Source: Pseudoalteromonas sp. SMS1 (GTDB lineage: Bacteria; Pseudomonadota; Gammaproteobacteria; Enterobacterales; Alteromonadaceae). From it: a DNA stretch of 64,000 bases. Shown here piece by piece: positions 51,439 through 61,000 of the stretch. The stretch covers positions 124,001 to 188,000 of the forward strand of contig NZ_JAKGBI010000003.1 of assembly GCF_021530565.1 (NCBI RefSeq), read 5' to 3'. Under the pieces are notes generated by a model that was not told where the DNA came from, made no database searches, and saw only the letters and a program-made list of their open reading frames with translations. A program made the translations under genes and the position numbers. The number at the start of each line of letters is the position of its first letter. The first letter of the stretch is position 1.

Positions 51439-51957
51439 CTACATGCGACTTAGCAGGTCTTTCACAAATGGTGACTTAGCTTTACCGTATTCGTCTTGGT
51501 TGTGCTTGCCCGATGCTAACACCGCTTTTTTTTGTTGCTCGTATGCCACTCGATCTGCTGGGTTAGCGAGCATATGTGCTTTGTAGGCCTGCTGCTTTAA
51601 ATGCTCTTGACTATTGAGGGCGATCACATGTGCATGCACATTGAACTTTTCGTTATTAAAAATAACGGCAATGTCTTTACGTGGTCGGGTATCAGGAAAT
51701 GGTTTATCACTATGCTGAGCAACAAAACCAAAGTGCTCTAAGTGACGCACAGCTTGCTCCCGGCAATCTGGTTGATACAGAATCGAAATATCGATGATAC
51801 CTTTGCCACCGACTTGGAAAGAGGAAGAGCCAAAATGAATAAACTCAAAACGAGGATCGCTCAGATGTGAAATCACGGCTTTTGCAACGTCGAGGTAAAC
51901 CGGGCGCCAAGCGTTAAAACTCGCTGGAACTAATTCATAAGGGCAAAACTTAATCAT
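51439..51957 (-). CDS. GrpB-family protein (UPF0157, nucleotidyltransferase fold)
   Basis: A 172-residue protein of the GrpB family. EFIHFGSSSFQVGGKGIIDI is a variant of the HIGSTAVPGLxAKPxIDI block, and DIAVIFNNEKFNVHAHVI and LANPADRVAYEQQKKAVL match the second half. GrpB proteins have a nucleotidyltransferase-like fold; the substrate is unknown. The G-S motif is kept but the usual Pro-Gly in the block is changed. Single gene. Confidence 0.83.
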   Translation of the reverse strand: MIKFCPYELVPASFNAWRPVYLDVAKAVISHLSDPRFEFIHFGSSSFQVGGKGIIDISILYQPDCREQAVRHLEHFGFVAQHSDKPFPDTRPRKDIAVIFNNEKFNVHAHVIALNSQEHLKQQAYKAHMLANPADRVAYEQQKKAVLASGKHNQDEYGKAKSPFVKDLLSRM

Positions 51958-52147
51958 TATTATGCTCTAAGTATTAAACAGAGCACTTATTTTGCCTTGC
52001 TACCCGTGAAATCACAAACGCCTTTTGGCAGGTAAACACGGTGAACGCTATTGCGGTAGATGAATATCATGTAAAGTTGAGATGATGATTTTATGGTGTA
52101 ATCCCATTCACCTTAGGATAAAAAGTAATGTCACGAGAGGGACTGAT

Positions 52148-52618
52148 ATGAAAAAGCAAACACTATGTGGACTCGCGCTCTTAATGCTCGCAGGTTGCTC
52201 AGATAGCGAGGTTGGTGATGTGTCATTGGGCTTGTTTACGCTGAAAGACATTAAGTTAGATTCGATGATAGATCCCGTTGTTACTGGAGTAACCTGTCAT
52301 GTTGCCAGTGTTGAGGCTGATCTTAGTTTATCAGATCCGAGTGACAGTTCGATTTCTTGTCGACAAACGGGTGAAATTACTGCGCAAATGATCGCCCAAA
52401 TAGATAAATCGAAATCAGGGGAAGTGGTCTTTAAAAAATCGAAAAGTATCTTTTTGAAGTCAATGAAGGTACGTCGAATATATGATCCCACGAGTCAAAC
52501 ATTGATGTATTTATCGTACAGCACGAAGGAGACGTCAGGCAGTTTTAAACATAGCTTGTCGACGGTGCCTTTGTGGGGAACTGAGGCGTATATCCAGTCT
52601 TCACAAAAGGCACAATAG
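52148..52618 (+). CDS. creA: CreA-family lipoprotein
   Basis: A 156-residue protein with the CreA pattern: DPVVTGVTCHVASVEADL, SSISCRQTGEI, GEVVFKKSKSIFLKSMKV and RRIYDPTSQTLMYLSYS, then STVPLWG. E. coli CreA is a small periplasmic protein of unknown role; here the signal is a lipobox (MLAGCSDS), so it is anchored to a membrane. Two conserved Cys probably form a disulfide. GAGGGACTGAT precedes the ATG at 52148. Single gene. Confidence 0.88.
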   Translation: MKKQTLCGLALLMLAGCSDSEVGDVSLGLFTLKDIKLDSMIDPVVTGVTCHVASVEADLSLSDPSDSSISCRQTGEITAQMIAQIDKSKSGEVVFKKSKSIFLKSMKVRRIYDPTSQTLMYLSYSTKETSGSFKHSLSTVPLWGTEAYIQSSQKAQ

Positions 52619-52671
52619 CGCGTTGAGGGGCGATGTAAGAGACTCGCACGGCCCTCGCAAAACAGCGCAAT

Positions 52672-53046
52672 TTATTTTTCACCTTGCACTTCAAATTCGT
52701 CGAAAATTAAGCGTGCTTGGCCATCTTCTTCCACAATCCAATGTTCTTTGTGGACGACACCATAGGCTTTATTCATGGTCCATTTGGCGGTTAATATGTA
52801 GCCCCCTTGTGGAGATGGTTGCCATTCAACATCTGTATAGTCAACGTCACCAAAACCCTGTGAAATAATATCTTGCCAAAATTGCTCGATCTGTTCACGA
52901 CCTGTGAATGTACCAAAAGGGCGAGCATGCATAACCGCATCGTGGCAGTATTGTGCAGCACAGCCTTTGGCGTCTTGATTGTTGAATGCGTGTTGCCATG
53001 CAGCGATACCCGCCTTGCAACGAGTGAGTACGTGTGATTCAGTCAT
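52672..53046 (-). CDS. NTF2-like (SnoaL/YybH-type) protein
   Basis: A 124-residue protein of the NTF2 fold: WQHAFNNQDAKGCAAQYCHD, VMHARPFGTFTGREQIEQFW, and a beta-rich C-terminal half ending LIFDEFEVQ. Such small proteins act as isomerases, dehydratases or binding proteins; the active-site residues are not diagnostic. It is divergent from a LysR gene 101 bp away and may be its target. The ATG at 53046 is preferred over one 10 codons upstream. Confidence 0.8.
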   Translation of the reverse strand: MTESHVLTRCKAGIAAWQHAFNNQDAKGCAAQYCHDAVMHARPFGTFTGREQIEQFWQDIISQGFGDVDYTDVEWQPSPQGGYILTAKWTMNKAYGVVHKEHWIVEEDGQARLIFDEFEVQGEK

Positions 53047-53147
53047 TGTATTGATCCGTTGAATTAAGTTTGTCACAGTGTAGAAAATTTATTACCGTAT
53101 AAAAACAGAATAAATAGAACGTACTGTTTAATTTAAAGAGACAATCA

Positions 53148-54017
53148 ATGAACAAGTTGCGTCACATGTCGTTGTTTGCGCATATCGTAGAAAGTGGCTC
53201 TATCACCGCGGCTGCACAATCGTTGGCGTTATCAAAGTCCGTACTTAGCCAGCATCTCAAAGCCTTGGAGCAAGATTTGGGCGTGACATTGTTAAAACGT
53301 ACAACTCGGAGACAGCGTTTAACGTCGGCAGGAAAAACGTTTTATGAGCAATGCAAGATACTGAACCAAACTGCATTGCATGCCTGGCACGAAGCACAGC
53401 AGTATAGCTTGGTTGCAAAAGGTAAGGTGCGGATCACTGCGCCCAATGCTTTGATGTCCACATTGATAGCACCGGCACTGGCAGAGGTGTGCATTACACA
53501 CCCACAACTCGAACCAGAGTTGATTGCGGATGATAGACAATTGGACTTATTGGAAGATAATATCGATCTGGCCATTCGCGTGGGTCACTCAAAAGATTGC
53601 GACGCGAAGCAGCGTTGGATTGGCGAGTTTAAAGATGTGCTGTGCGGCACGGCGGAAGTCGTGAAAAACTACCAACCTGATCAACATAGGTATATTGCTA
53701 ACCTTTGGCAGGGCTCTGATATACACCATACGTTGAAAAATGAACACGGAGAGTGCAAACAATTCACTGCCATTGCAAGTTGCGTAGTAAACTCGTTTGA
53801 TACCAACTTTGCATTGATTAACAATGGTGCGGGTATTGGATTAGTGCCTGAATTTAAACTAACAGAGCCAGATTGCAATTTGCATCCTGTCTTTCCTGGC
53901 TTTGTGCTCGCAAGTAACCCTGTATATGCACTTTACACGTTCAGCAAGCAGGTGCCCCTCAGTATCAGCGTGTGCTTACAAGGTATTGAAGCACAGTTGG
54001 CAAACACAATGGCTTAA
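53148..54017 (+). CDS. LysR-family transcriptional regulator
   Basis: A 289-residue LysR regulator of the CrgA/AaeR-like branch: MSLFAHIVESGSITAAAQSL, HTH SKSVLSQHLKALEQDL, then LLKRTTRRQRLTSAGKTFYE. The effector domain begins near residue 88. It is divergent from the NTF2-like gene, which is a likely target. The ATG at 53148 has AAAGAG upstream. The effector is unknown. Confidence 0.88.
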   Translation: MNKLRHMSLFAHIVESGSITAAAQSLALSKSVLSQHLKALEQDLGVTLLKRTTRRQRLTSAGKTFYEQCKILNQTALHAWHEAQQYSLVAKGKVRITAPNALMSTLIAPALAEVCITHPQLEPELIADDRQLDLLEDNIDLAIRVGHSKDCDAKQRWIGEFKDVLCGTAEVVKNYQPDQHRYIANLWQGSDIHHTLKNEHGECKQFTAIASCVVNSFDTNFALINNGAGIGLVPEFKLTEPDCNLHPVFPGFVLASNPVYALYTFSKQVPLSISVCLQGIEAQLANTMA

Positions 54018-54056
54018 AAGGGCTGTTGGCCCCAATAAACCATTGTGCATAGCGAC

Positions 54057-56150
54057 CTAGTTTGCAGAGTAAGGCACGTAATCACGTTGTAAAACGTATA
54101 CGGCATAGCCTCTCTGTGGGGCGCTGAAATAACCTCGACCATCCTCGTAAATTTTAACCGTATCGCTCGGCTCAAAGGCATTCACGAGGGTTTTTCCTGC
54201 AAAGTTTGAAAAGCCATTCGCATGGGTCGAAACCCAGAGTCCCTTGCGCTGTGAATCATGGTTATTTAGCACGATTATGGCACCCTGAGTTGACGCTTTG
54301 CCGTTGCGCCTCGCCACATAAACGTGTTGCACATCGCCAAATGGGCTACCCGATTGTGATAGCACATTTAGTTCACCATCTAGATAAGTATTACGCGCAA
54401 ATATGAGCTGATTGATGTCTTGTTGTAACGTGATTGGCGCCGTAATTTCTTTTGACGGATCATGGTAGTCATGCTGCTTAACGCCGTAGTAGTGTGAATA
54501 AAATACGGTCGGCTTTCCTTCATGGGTGAGGATGTAGGCATATGCCATGTTGAAGTCCTTGTGCACCCACTTATCATGTTCTTTACCTGTGTCATGATTT
54601 TCTACAAAGGTGACGACATCTGTCTCTGGTAGGTGATTGCCAGCTTGGTTGCGCACAAGCCCGGCGTGATTGAGTGTACGCATGTCAAAGTGCTGATTTT
54701 GATTGGTCATCTGTGTCAGTACTGACTTTAAAGGAAAATCGAAGACCGCAACGTCTGCACCATGGGCATTGACCGTATCAACCCAAGCCTTGATACTGTT
54801 ATCTCCCCCCCAGTATTCCGCGACAACAAACGGTTGCTTATCCTGTTCTCTGGGTAGGTTATTAATCCACTTTGCGGCAAACTCTGGTTGGAACCCACGT
54901 ACAAAATCAAGTCGAAATCCATTGAACTTATGCTCATTTTTGAGCCACTTTCCCCAATCCATCAATTTCTGTTGTACACGGGGTGAAAAGGTATTGTTGT
55001 CATTGCCAAACATTTTGGTGTTGGTGATGATATTGTCACTGCCAAGATCCCCCAGCCAGTCATACTCATCAACGGGGTGAAAATCACGGTACTGCCAACC
55101 ATCATCCGTTGTGGGCGTGTTCGCGCCGTGGTTGCGCTGCGGAGGGGTTATGTTTGTATTGGTATAGGCAACTAAATGGGTGTCAGTAATTTCAATGGTG
55201 GGCGCAGAGGCACTTGCTTGTTGCCATACCTCTATGGGAAAGTAACCATTACTCTGCGCTGCATCTGTCCATGCTTGAGTGCTGTTTATTGGGCCTTGCT
55301 TGGCGCTGAGGGTAATAAATAAGTCGCTTTTTGTGGCAATATCTAAATAGTATTCGTCAATATCCTGCTTATCGCTAATCTGACCACGGAGTGCATAATT
55401 AAGATCTGGAAAAGCATTGCTACCGGCTCTAATTGTCGAAAAGTTGCCATCGTTTGGCTCTTGTTCAGTGTGCATATTATCGGTGATTTGCCCGCCATTG
55501 ACGTCGGTAATGGTTAGTTGATAGCCGCGTTGATTGATGCTTTGCGTCCATGGCATTGTTGAACCATAGCCTTGGATTTTGATAAACACCCTGCCTTGTA
55601 CATCCTTTAATTGCCAGCTTATTTCATTGCTTGGGTAGGCGGCATGTTGATGGTTATGCGCTTTTTGCTGAGCGTACGCTTTGACTGCTGGGTTAGGTTC
55701 ACTGTCTTGCCCATTGGTGTAGATGTGGTTAAGTACGACATCAGCATAAACGTGAATGTTATTCTGTTGTAATTTTGAAATCATTTCGTGCAACTCTTGC
55801 TGGCTACCAAAGCGTGTTTCTATCGTGCCTTTTTGGTCGTAACTACCCAAGTCGTAATGATCATAAATTCCGTACCCCATATCGATTATTCCCCAATTGC
55901 CTTTTGATGGGGGTGGGATCCAAATACTGGAAAATCCAGCGTGAGAAAGTGCCGGTGCTTTATTCGCTAAATTGTCCCACCAAATACCATTTTTATTTTG
56001 CTCATCGACGGGGACATCCCAGTAAAACCCTTGTAACATGACATCCTCTGTTGCCGTGCTAGAAGTAGAGAGGACCAAAGAGAGGCACGCTACAAGTGTA
56101 TAGTGGTTGCTAAAATGAATGGCTTTTAAGAGGCGGTTTTGTGTAAACAT
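54057..56150 (-). CDS. secreted alpha-amylase (GH13) with inserted PPC-like domain
   Basis: A 697-residue exported GH13 amylase. The signal peptide ends near residue 34 (SSTATED). GH13 regions: DVVLNH (region I), GFRLDFVRG with the nucleophile Asp (II), VVAEYWGG with the acid/base Glu (III) and FVENHDTG (IV). About residues 235-335 between regions I and II hold EPNDGN, then DIDEYYLDIATKSDLFITLS, which look like a bacterial pre-peptidase C-terminal (PPC) domain inserted in domain B. A C-terminal beta domain follows (FAGKTLVNAFEPSDTVKIYE). Start ATG 56150 follows AGGAATCGCT. It degrades starch or glycogen outside the cell. Confidence 0.88.
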   Translation of the reverse strand: MFTQNRLLKAIHFSNHYTLVACLSLVLSTSSTATEDVMLQGFYWDVPVDEQNKNGIWWDNLANKAPALSHAGFSSIWIPPPSKGNWGIIDMGYGIYDHYDLGSYDQKGTIETRFGSQQELHEMISKLQQNNIHVYADVVLNHIYTNGQDSEPNPAVKAYAQQKAHNHQHAAYPSNEISWQLKDVQGRVFIKIQGYGSTMPWTQSINQRGYQLTITDVNGGQITDNMHTEQEPNDGNFSTIRAGSNAFPDLNYALRGQISDKQDIDEYYLDIATKSDLFITLSAKQGPINSTQAWTDAAQSNGYFPIEVWQQASASAPTIEITDTHLVAYTNTNITPPQRNHGANTPTTDDGWQYRDFHPVDEYDWLGDLGSDNIITNTKMFGNDNNTFSPRVQQKLMDWGKWLKNEHKFNGFRLDFVRGFQPEFAAKWINNLPREQDKQPFVVAEYWGGDNSIKAWVDTVNAHGADVAVFDFPLKSVLTQMTNQNQHFDMRTLNHAGLVRNQAGNHLPETDVVTFVENHDTGKEHDKWVHKDFNMAYAYILTHEGKPTVFYSHYYGVKQHDYHDPSKEITAPITLQQDINQLIFARNTYLDGELNVLSQSGSPFGDVQHVYVARRNGKASTQGAIIVLNNHDSQRKGLWVSTHANGFSNFAGKTLVNAFEPSDTVKIYEDGRGYFSAPQRGYAVYVLQRDYVPYSAN

Positions 56151-56274
56151 AGCGATTCCTTGCAATGAAATGTTGTGTGAGTTTTATACATCACTCCTTC
56201 CAAGGTAGCATTTTTGTAAAGATTTTGTTTTGAATACGTATGCAGTTTACACTCAAAAATCAGTACTTATCGCA

Positions 56275-57789
56275 TTAACCGATGGGTAAGCTGATAAACA
56301 CGTCTGTGCCAGACTCGTCGTCGCTGCGATATTCAATAAAGCCATTTTGCTTCTCGGTCAGTTTTTTGGCTGTGTATGTACCAAGACCCGAGCGTTCTCC
56401 TTTACCATGGGTGATAAACTTTTCAAAAAACTGATTGCGAATGGGGTGAGGGATGGGATCCGAGTTGTGAATGCTCAAAGTGTGAACTTGGCTTTCACTA
56501 CGGGCACTGATGCTTAGCACTCTCTCTTTACATGACGCCTCTAACGCATTTTGAATCAGCTGCGTCAGAACTGTGAATAGCAGTTGTTGATCGCCTTTAA
56601 CTTTTAACCCTGGGGCTAGGTTATTCGTTATTTGGATTTGCTCTTTAGAAATAATATGACTCAGCCCAAGTAGTACTTTTTCAATCATGTCGCTAAGAGA
56701 AAGGCTTACAATAGAAAGTGCATACTCATCTCGCTCAATTTTTTGCAGTGCTTGCATATTGTCTATGTGTAATTGTAGCTGTTGGCAATGTTGTTGGATC
56801 TGGTCCAAATACGGTTGTGCTTTTTCGGGCTCGGTTAAATGCGCCGAAAGCTTATTGCTAGCATGTTGAATGTCTTTAACCGGTGCAATAATTTGATGCT
56901 GACTCATATTATCAAACTGGTCTTGGAGCTTGGCATTTTCCATCATGGTGTCAATTTGATTGCGCATTAACCGATTCGATTCAATCGCACGACAGTGAGC
57001 TTTTACTCTGGAGCGCACAATCGAGGGGTTAGCGGGTTTGGTAATATAATCTACGGCCCCCAACTCAAGGCCTTTTACGATGTGTTCAGTTTGTTCTAAG
57101 GCTGACAGAAAGATAACCGTAATATGCTGTGTTTGCGGATCTGATTTTAATCGTTTACAGACTTCAATCCCATCCATGTCTGGCATCATAATATCCAGTA
57201 GCACCAAGTCAGGTTGAGGCTCCATTGCACAAATTTGTAGCGCTTTTTTACCATTGAGTGCCGCTTTCACTTTGTAGTCTTTACGTAAAATATCACTGAT
57301 CACTTTGATGTTGTCGGCGACATCATCCACCACCAAAACCTGTGTAATATGTTCCTGTTGGGGTTGCTCTGTGGCACTTTGTTTGATGACTCTGACCGGT
57401 TTGCTAAGTGCCCTTTGTAATCTTGAAAGCAAAATTTGGCTCGAGAAGGGTTTGACTATGTATTCCGATACGCCACTTTGAATTGCCTGCATGACGTTGC
57501 TTTGGTCTATGGTGGCAGAAGTCATCACAAATGGAATGTGCGCGGTGCGCGGGTTGCTGCGCACCCAATGCAGCAAAGAGATGCCGTCGAGTTTGGGTAA
57601 TTGCCACTCTGAAATAATCAGTTGTATGTCATGGTAGGTGAGCTTTTCTCTGGCATCCACGCCATTTGAGCTTTGTACTACGGTGACGTCTCCGAGCTTT
57701 TTCGCTGTGCTGGCCATCATCGATCGAATCGTTTCATGGGGCTCTACAATGAGTACTGTGAGGGTTTGGCTACTGTCACTGCTGGTCAT
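56275..57789 (-). CDS. double-receiver hybrid histidine kinase
   Basis: A 504-residue cytoplasmic signalling protein: receiver 1 (about 10-125), receiver 2 (about 150-265), then a dimerisation helix and HATPase (about 290-504). Receiver 2 has the full pocket: Asp156/Asp157, phospho-acceptor Asp200 in LVLLDIMMPDMDG, Lys252. In receiver 1 the acceptor is Glu61 (LIISEWQLPKLDG) and the acidic pair is reduced to one Glu. The H-box is HQIIAPVKD with His299; the ATPase has LIQNALEAS and GERSGLGTYTAKKL. GGAGG precedes the ATG. It is divergent from the large propeller hybrid kinase and may act with it. Confidence 0.87.
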   Translation of the reverse strand: MTSSDSSQTLTVLIVEPHETIRSMMASTAKKLGDVTVVQSSNGVDAREKLTYHDIQLIISEWQLPKLDGISLLHWVRSNPRTAHIPFVMTSATIDQSNVMQAIQSGVSEYIVKPFSSQILLSRLQRALSKPVRVIKQSATEQPQQEHITQVLVVDDVADNIKVISDILRKDYKVKAALNGKKALQICAMEPQPDLVLLDIMMPDMDGIEVCKRLKSDPQTQHITVIFLSALEQTEHIVKGLELGAVDYITKPANPSIVRSRVKAHCRAIESNRLMRNQIDTMMENAKLQDQFDNMSQHQIIAPVKDIQHASNKLSAHLTEPEKAQPYLDQIQQHCQQLQLHIDNMQALQKIERDEYALSIVSLSLSDMIEKVLLGLSHIISKEQIQITNNLAPGLKVKGDQQLLFTVLTQLIQNALEASCKERVLSISARSESQVHTLSIHNSDPIPHPIRNQFFEKFITHGKGERSGLGTYTAKKLTEKQNGFIEYRSDDESGTDVFISLPIG

Positions 57790-58038
57790 TGGATCCTCCG
57801 CGTCGATTCCGTTTAAAAAAAGTTTAAACGCTAATTAGCTGCCTTTGTGCACGCGACTTCATAACTGAGTGATAGTTAGACAAAAATTAACTGTTCTTAT
57901 TTTGCACATGTTCTCCAAAAGTGTCTAATAATTATGCATACAGATTTCAAATTTAGATACTAATTTATCCCAGGTGGCAGCGTTAAGCTGTGAGGAGATT
58001 TAAACGGTGAGAATTAAAACTCAATCAAGGAGTCAGGT

Positions 58039-61000
58039 ATGAAGCCATTGCGGCTGTTACTCGTAGCGATAGGTATGCTTGTATTGGTCGTCAGCAAACT
58101 AGGCTGGGCGCAAATAAAAGTTGAGAGTATTTCAGCCTATAATGGCTTATCAAACCCTCAAATTTATGCAGTTTCAAAGGATCCAGAGGGGTTTATGTGG
58201 TTTGGCAGTGCGGATGGCGTTAAGCGTTACGATGGTTACGAGTTCACTAGCTTTAATCACGACCCTGACGAGCCGAATTCGTTGTCAGCCAACAGTGTTG
58301 GTGCACTCTTATTCGATCAACAAGGGCGTCTCTGGGCGGGAACTTGGGGGGGAGGACTAAACCTGTTCATCCGAGAACAACAGCACTTTGTGCATTTCAA
58401 ACATGATCCAGCTGAGCCCACATCGCTTGGTGCCAACAAAGTACAGTCTTTGTTTGAAAGCCGCGATGGTACTCTGTGGGTAGGAACCAGTGGCGGGGGG
58501 CTAAATCGTCTGCGTGAAGATGGCAAAAGTTTCGAACGTTTCATACATATTGATAATGATCCCGGCAGTATCGGTAACAATCGAGTATGGAGTATCAGCG
58601 AAGATTTAAGTGGTGGTATCTGGGTAGGTACATCCAATGGACTATATCGACTAAATCGCAATAGCGGAAAGTTTCAGGGCTTTGGGGTTGCTGAAAGTTC
58701 GCTCGATCATGCTGAGGTTAGACAGGTATCTGTTGATGACCAAGGCCAAATTTGGGTTGCCACCAGAACCAGCTTTGGGCAATTTAATCCGAATACGAAT
58801 GAGTACAAAACATACAACTTACCCACAGGGACATTGCCAAGTGTCACGAGGTTAATGCACTTTAATGGCGATATTTTACTCGCTACGTTTGCCGGGATAT
58901 ACCGCTTCTCTCCAAGGCAAGCACAGTTTTTATCTCCCCTGCCAAACAGTGGTTTAACCCTATTACAAAATAGAGATGTACGCCAAATATTGATTGATGA
59001 TAGTGGGTTATTGTGGGCGGCGACACGCTATTCCGGTGTACAAAAAGTGTTTCCAAACCCACCAGCTTTTATGTCATGGCAAGATTATTTGCAAGATGAG
59101 TTGTTATCTGGGCTGTTTAATCAAGTACTCACGGCCGAACAGGCACGCCCAGGGGGCGTTTGGTTGGGCACTGGGCGTGGTTTAGTGCACTTTGATGGCA
59201 AGAATACATTTGCCCCATTTGCCGATGCTGAGACGTTGCAAGGTAATTACCGTTTGCGTATACACAGTATGGCACGTGATGACAAAGGGCAATTATTTGC
59301 GGGCACGAGTTTTGGTTTATATGAAGTGGATGAATACAACAAAAAGCTTGAGTTGGTAACACTTTCTTGGCTACCAGATTCTCGCCGTTCAGTCGAGCAT
59401 GTGAGCTTTGATAGTGCGGGGGATATGTGGCTTGTATTGTCTGGCCGCGATGGCATGGTGCGTTGGGATCGGCGCTCTGGCGAAAAACAAAATTATGTGC
59501 CACAACAAGATTTAGAATTTGTCTTTCACGATAGTGAAGGGCAAGTTTGGGCAGGTACAGATGGCGAGGGGGTCTTTAGAGTTGACCCAAGTACAGGTCA
59601 ATCTCAGCAGTTTACAGCATATGGAGACAAAGTCGGTCCTAATGGGAATTATGTTACGCACGCAATGCAGCAGGGCCAGTTAGTTTGGTTGGCAACGAAT
59701 CGTGGGGTAACCAGCTTTGATTTGACGACGAAAGAATTTAAGCAGTATGTTAACACCGCATCTCAAGTTAATTTTGCAGTCAAATCCATTGTGTCAGATG
59801 AAGAGGGCTTTCTTTGGTTTGCAAGCGCCAGTGGGGTGTTTAAGTTTGATCCGACATACGGTATTTTTCATCAATTCACCACCAATGATGGGTTGATTAA
59901 TCATCACTTTCTAGCCCGCTCTTTTGTAAAGTTTGATGGCAGAATTATGTTTGGCAGTATTGATGGGATCACAGGGTTTAATCCCAAGTCTGTTCGTGTC
60001 AATACCAGCGCCCCACCGATCGCGTTTACGCAGGCGTTTGTTGATGGTAAAGCAATAGACATTCAAAACGGTAGCGTTGTTCTTAATCACAATGATAAAA
60101 ATCTATCGATTCACTTTGCCGCTTTAGATTATCAGGCCACTGACGACAACCGCTATCGAACGTGGCTAGTTGGTTATCACGATGGTTGGAGTGCCACGAC
60201 CCCAGAACATACGGTGAATTATCGTGAATTGCCTCCTGGTGAATATCAACTTAAGGTACAAGGCAGCAACAACCATGGTGTGTGGAATCAAACGGGGATT
60301 GAGCTGGCAATTATAAGTGTGCCTGCATGGTATCAAACGATGTGGTTTAGAATTTCCTTACCGGTAGGGACGGTGATATTGCTGCTGTTTTTGTTTTGGC
60401 TGCGGGTACGTCAACTCAGAGCAAACAGTTTGGAGCTAGAGCAGAAAATCGCGCGAAGGACACGAGACATTGTGGTGTTGGGCGAAGTTGGAAAAGAGGT
60501 CGCTGCCACTTATGACATGCATGTCATCAGCGAGACGATTTACAATCACTTAAGCACTATTTTGCACTGTGAGTTTTTTGCGGTTGGGGTGTTTTATGAA
60601 GAGCAGCAGTACATCGATTACATCTACGCCATGCAGCAAGGAGAGCTGTATGACGCCCTAGAAAGTCATACAAAGGTGATCAGCAGCGCAGATGTATATT
60701 GTGTCGAAAATGGCAGGGAGTTTTATGCAGCCAGTGATGAAAGTTGGCAAAAAATGGATCTCAAAGCCTGCAATAATTTGTATGGTGAGCAGACCAAATC
60801 GGTTTTTTGTGCGCCCTTAATCGTGGAAGGTAAAGTGCTTGGGGTCTTCACTGTGCAGTCTAATAAGTCGCGTGCATATAAAGAAGTACACCTAAACGTA
60901 CTGCGAACAGTGGCCAACCATATTGCCGTCGCTTTGGCCAATTCACTTTCATATAGCGAACTGAAAGAAGCTGAGCAGCGTTTGGAGCTTGCGATGCAAG

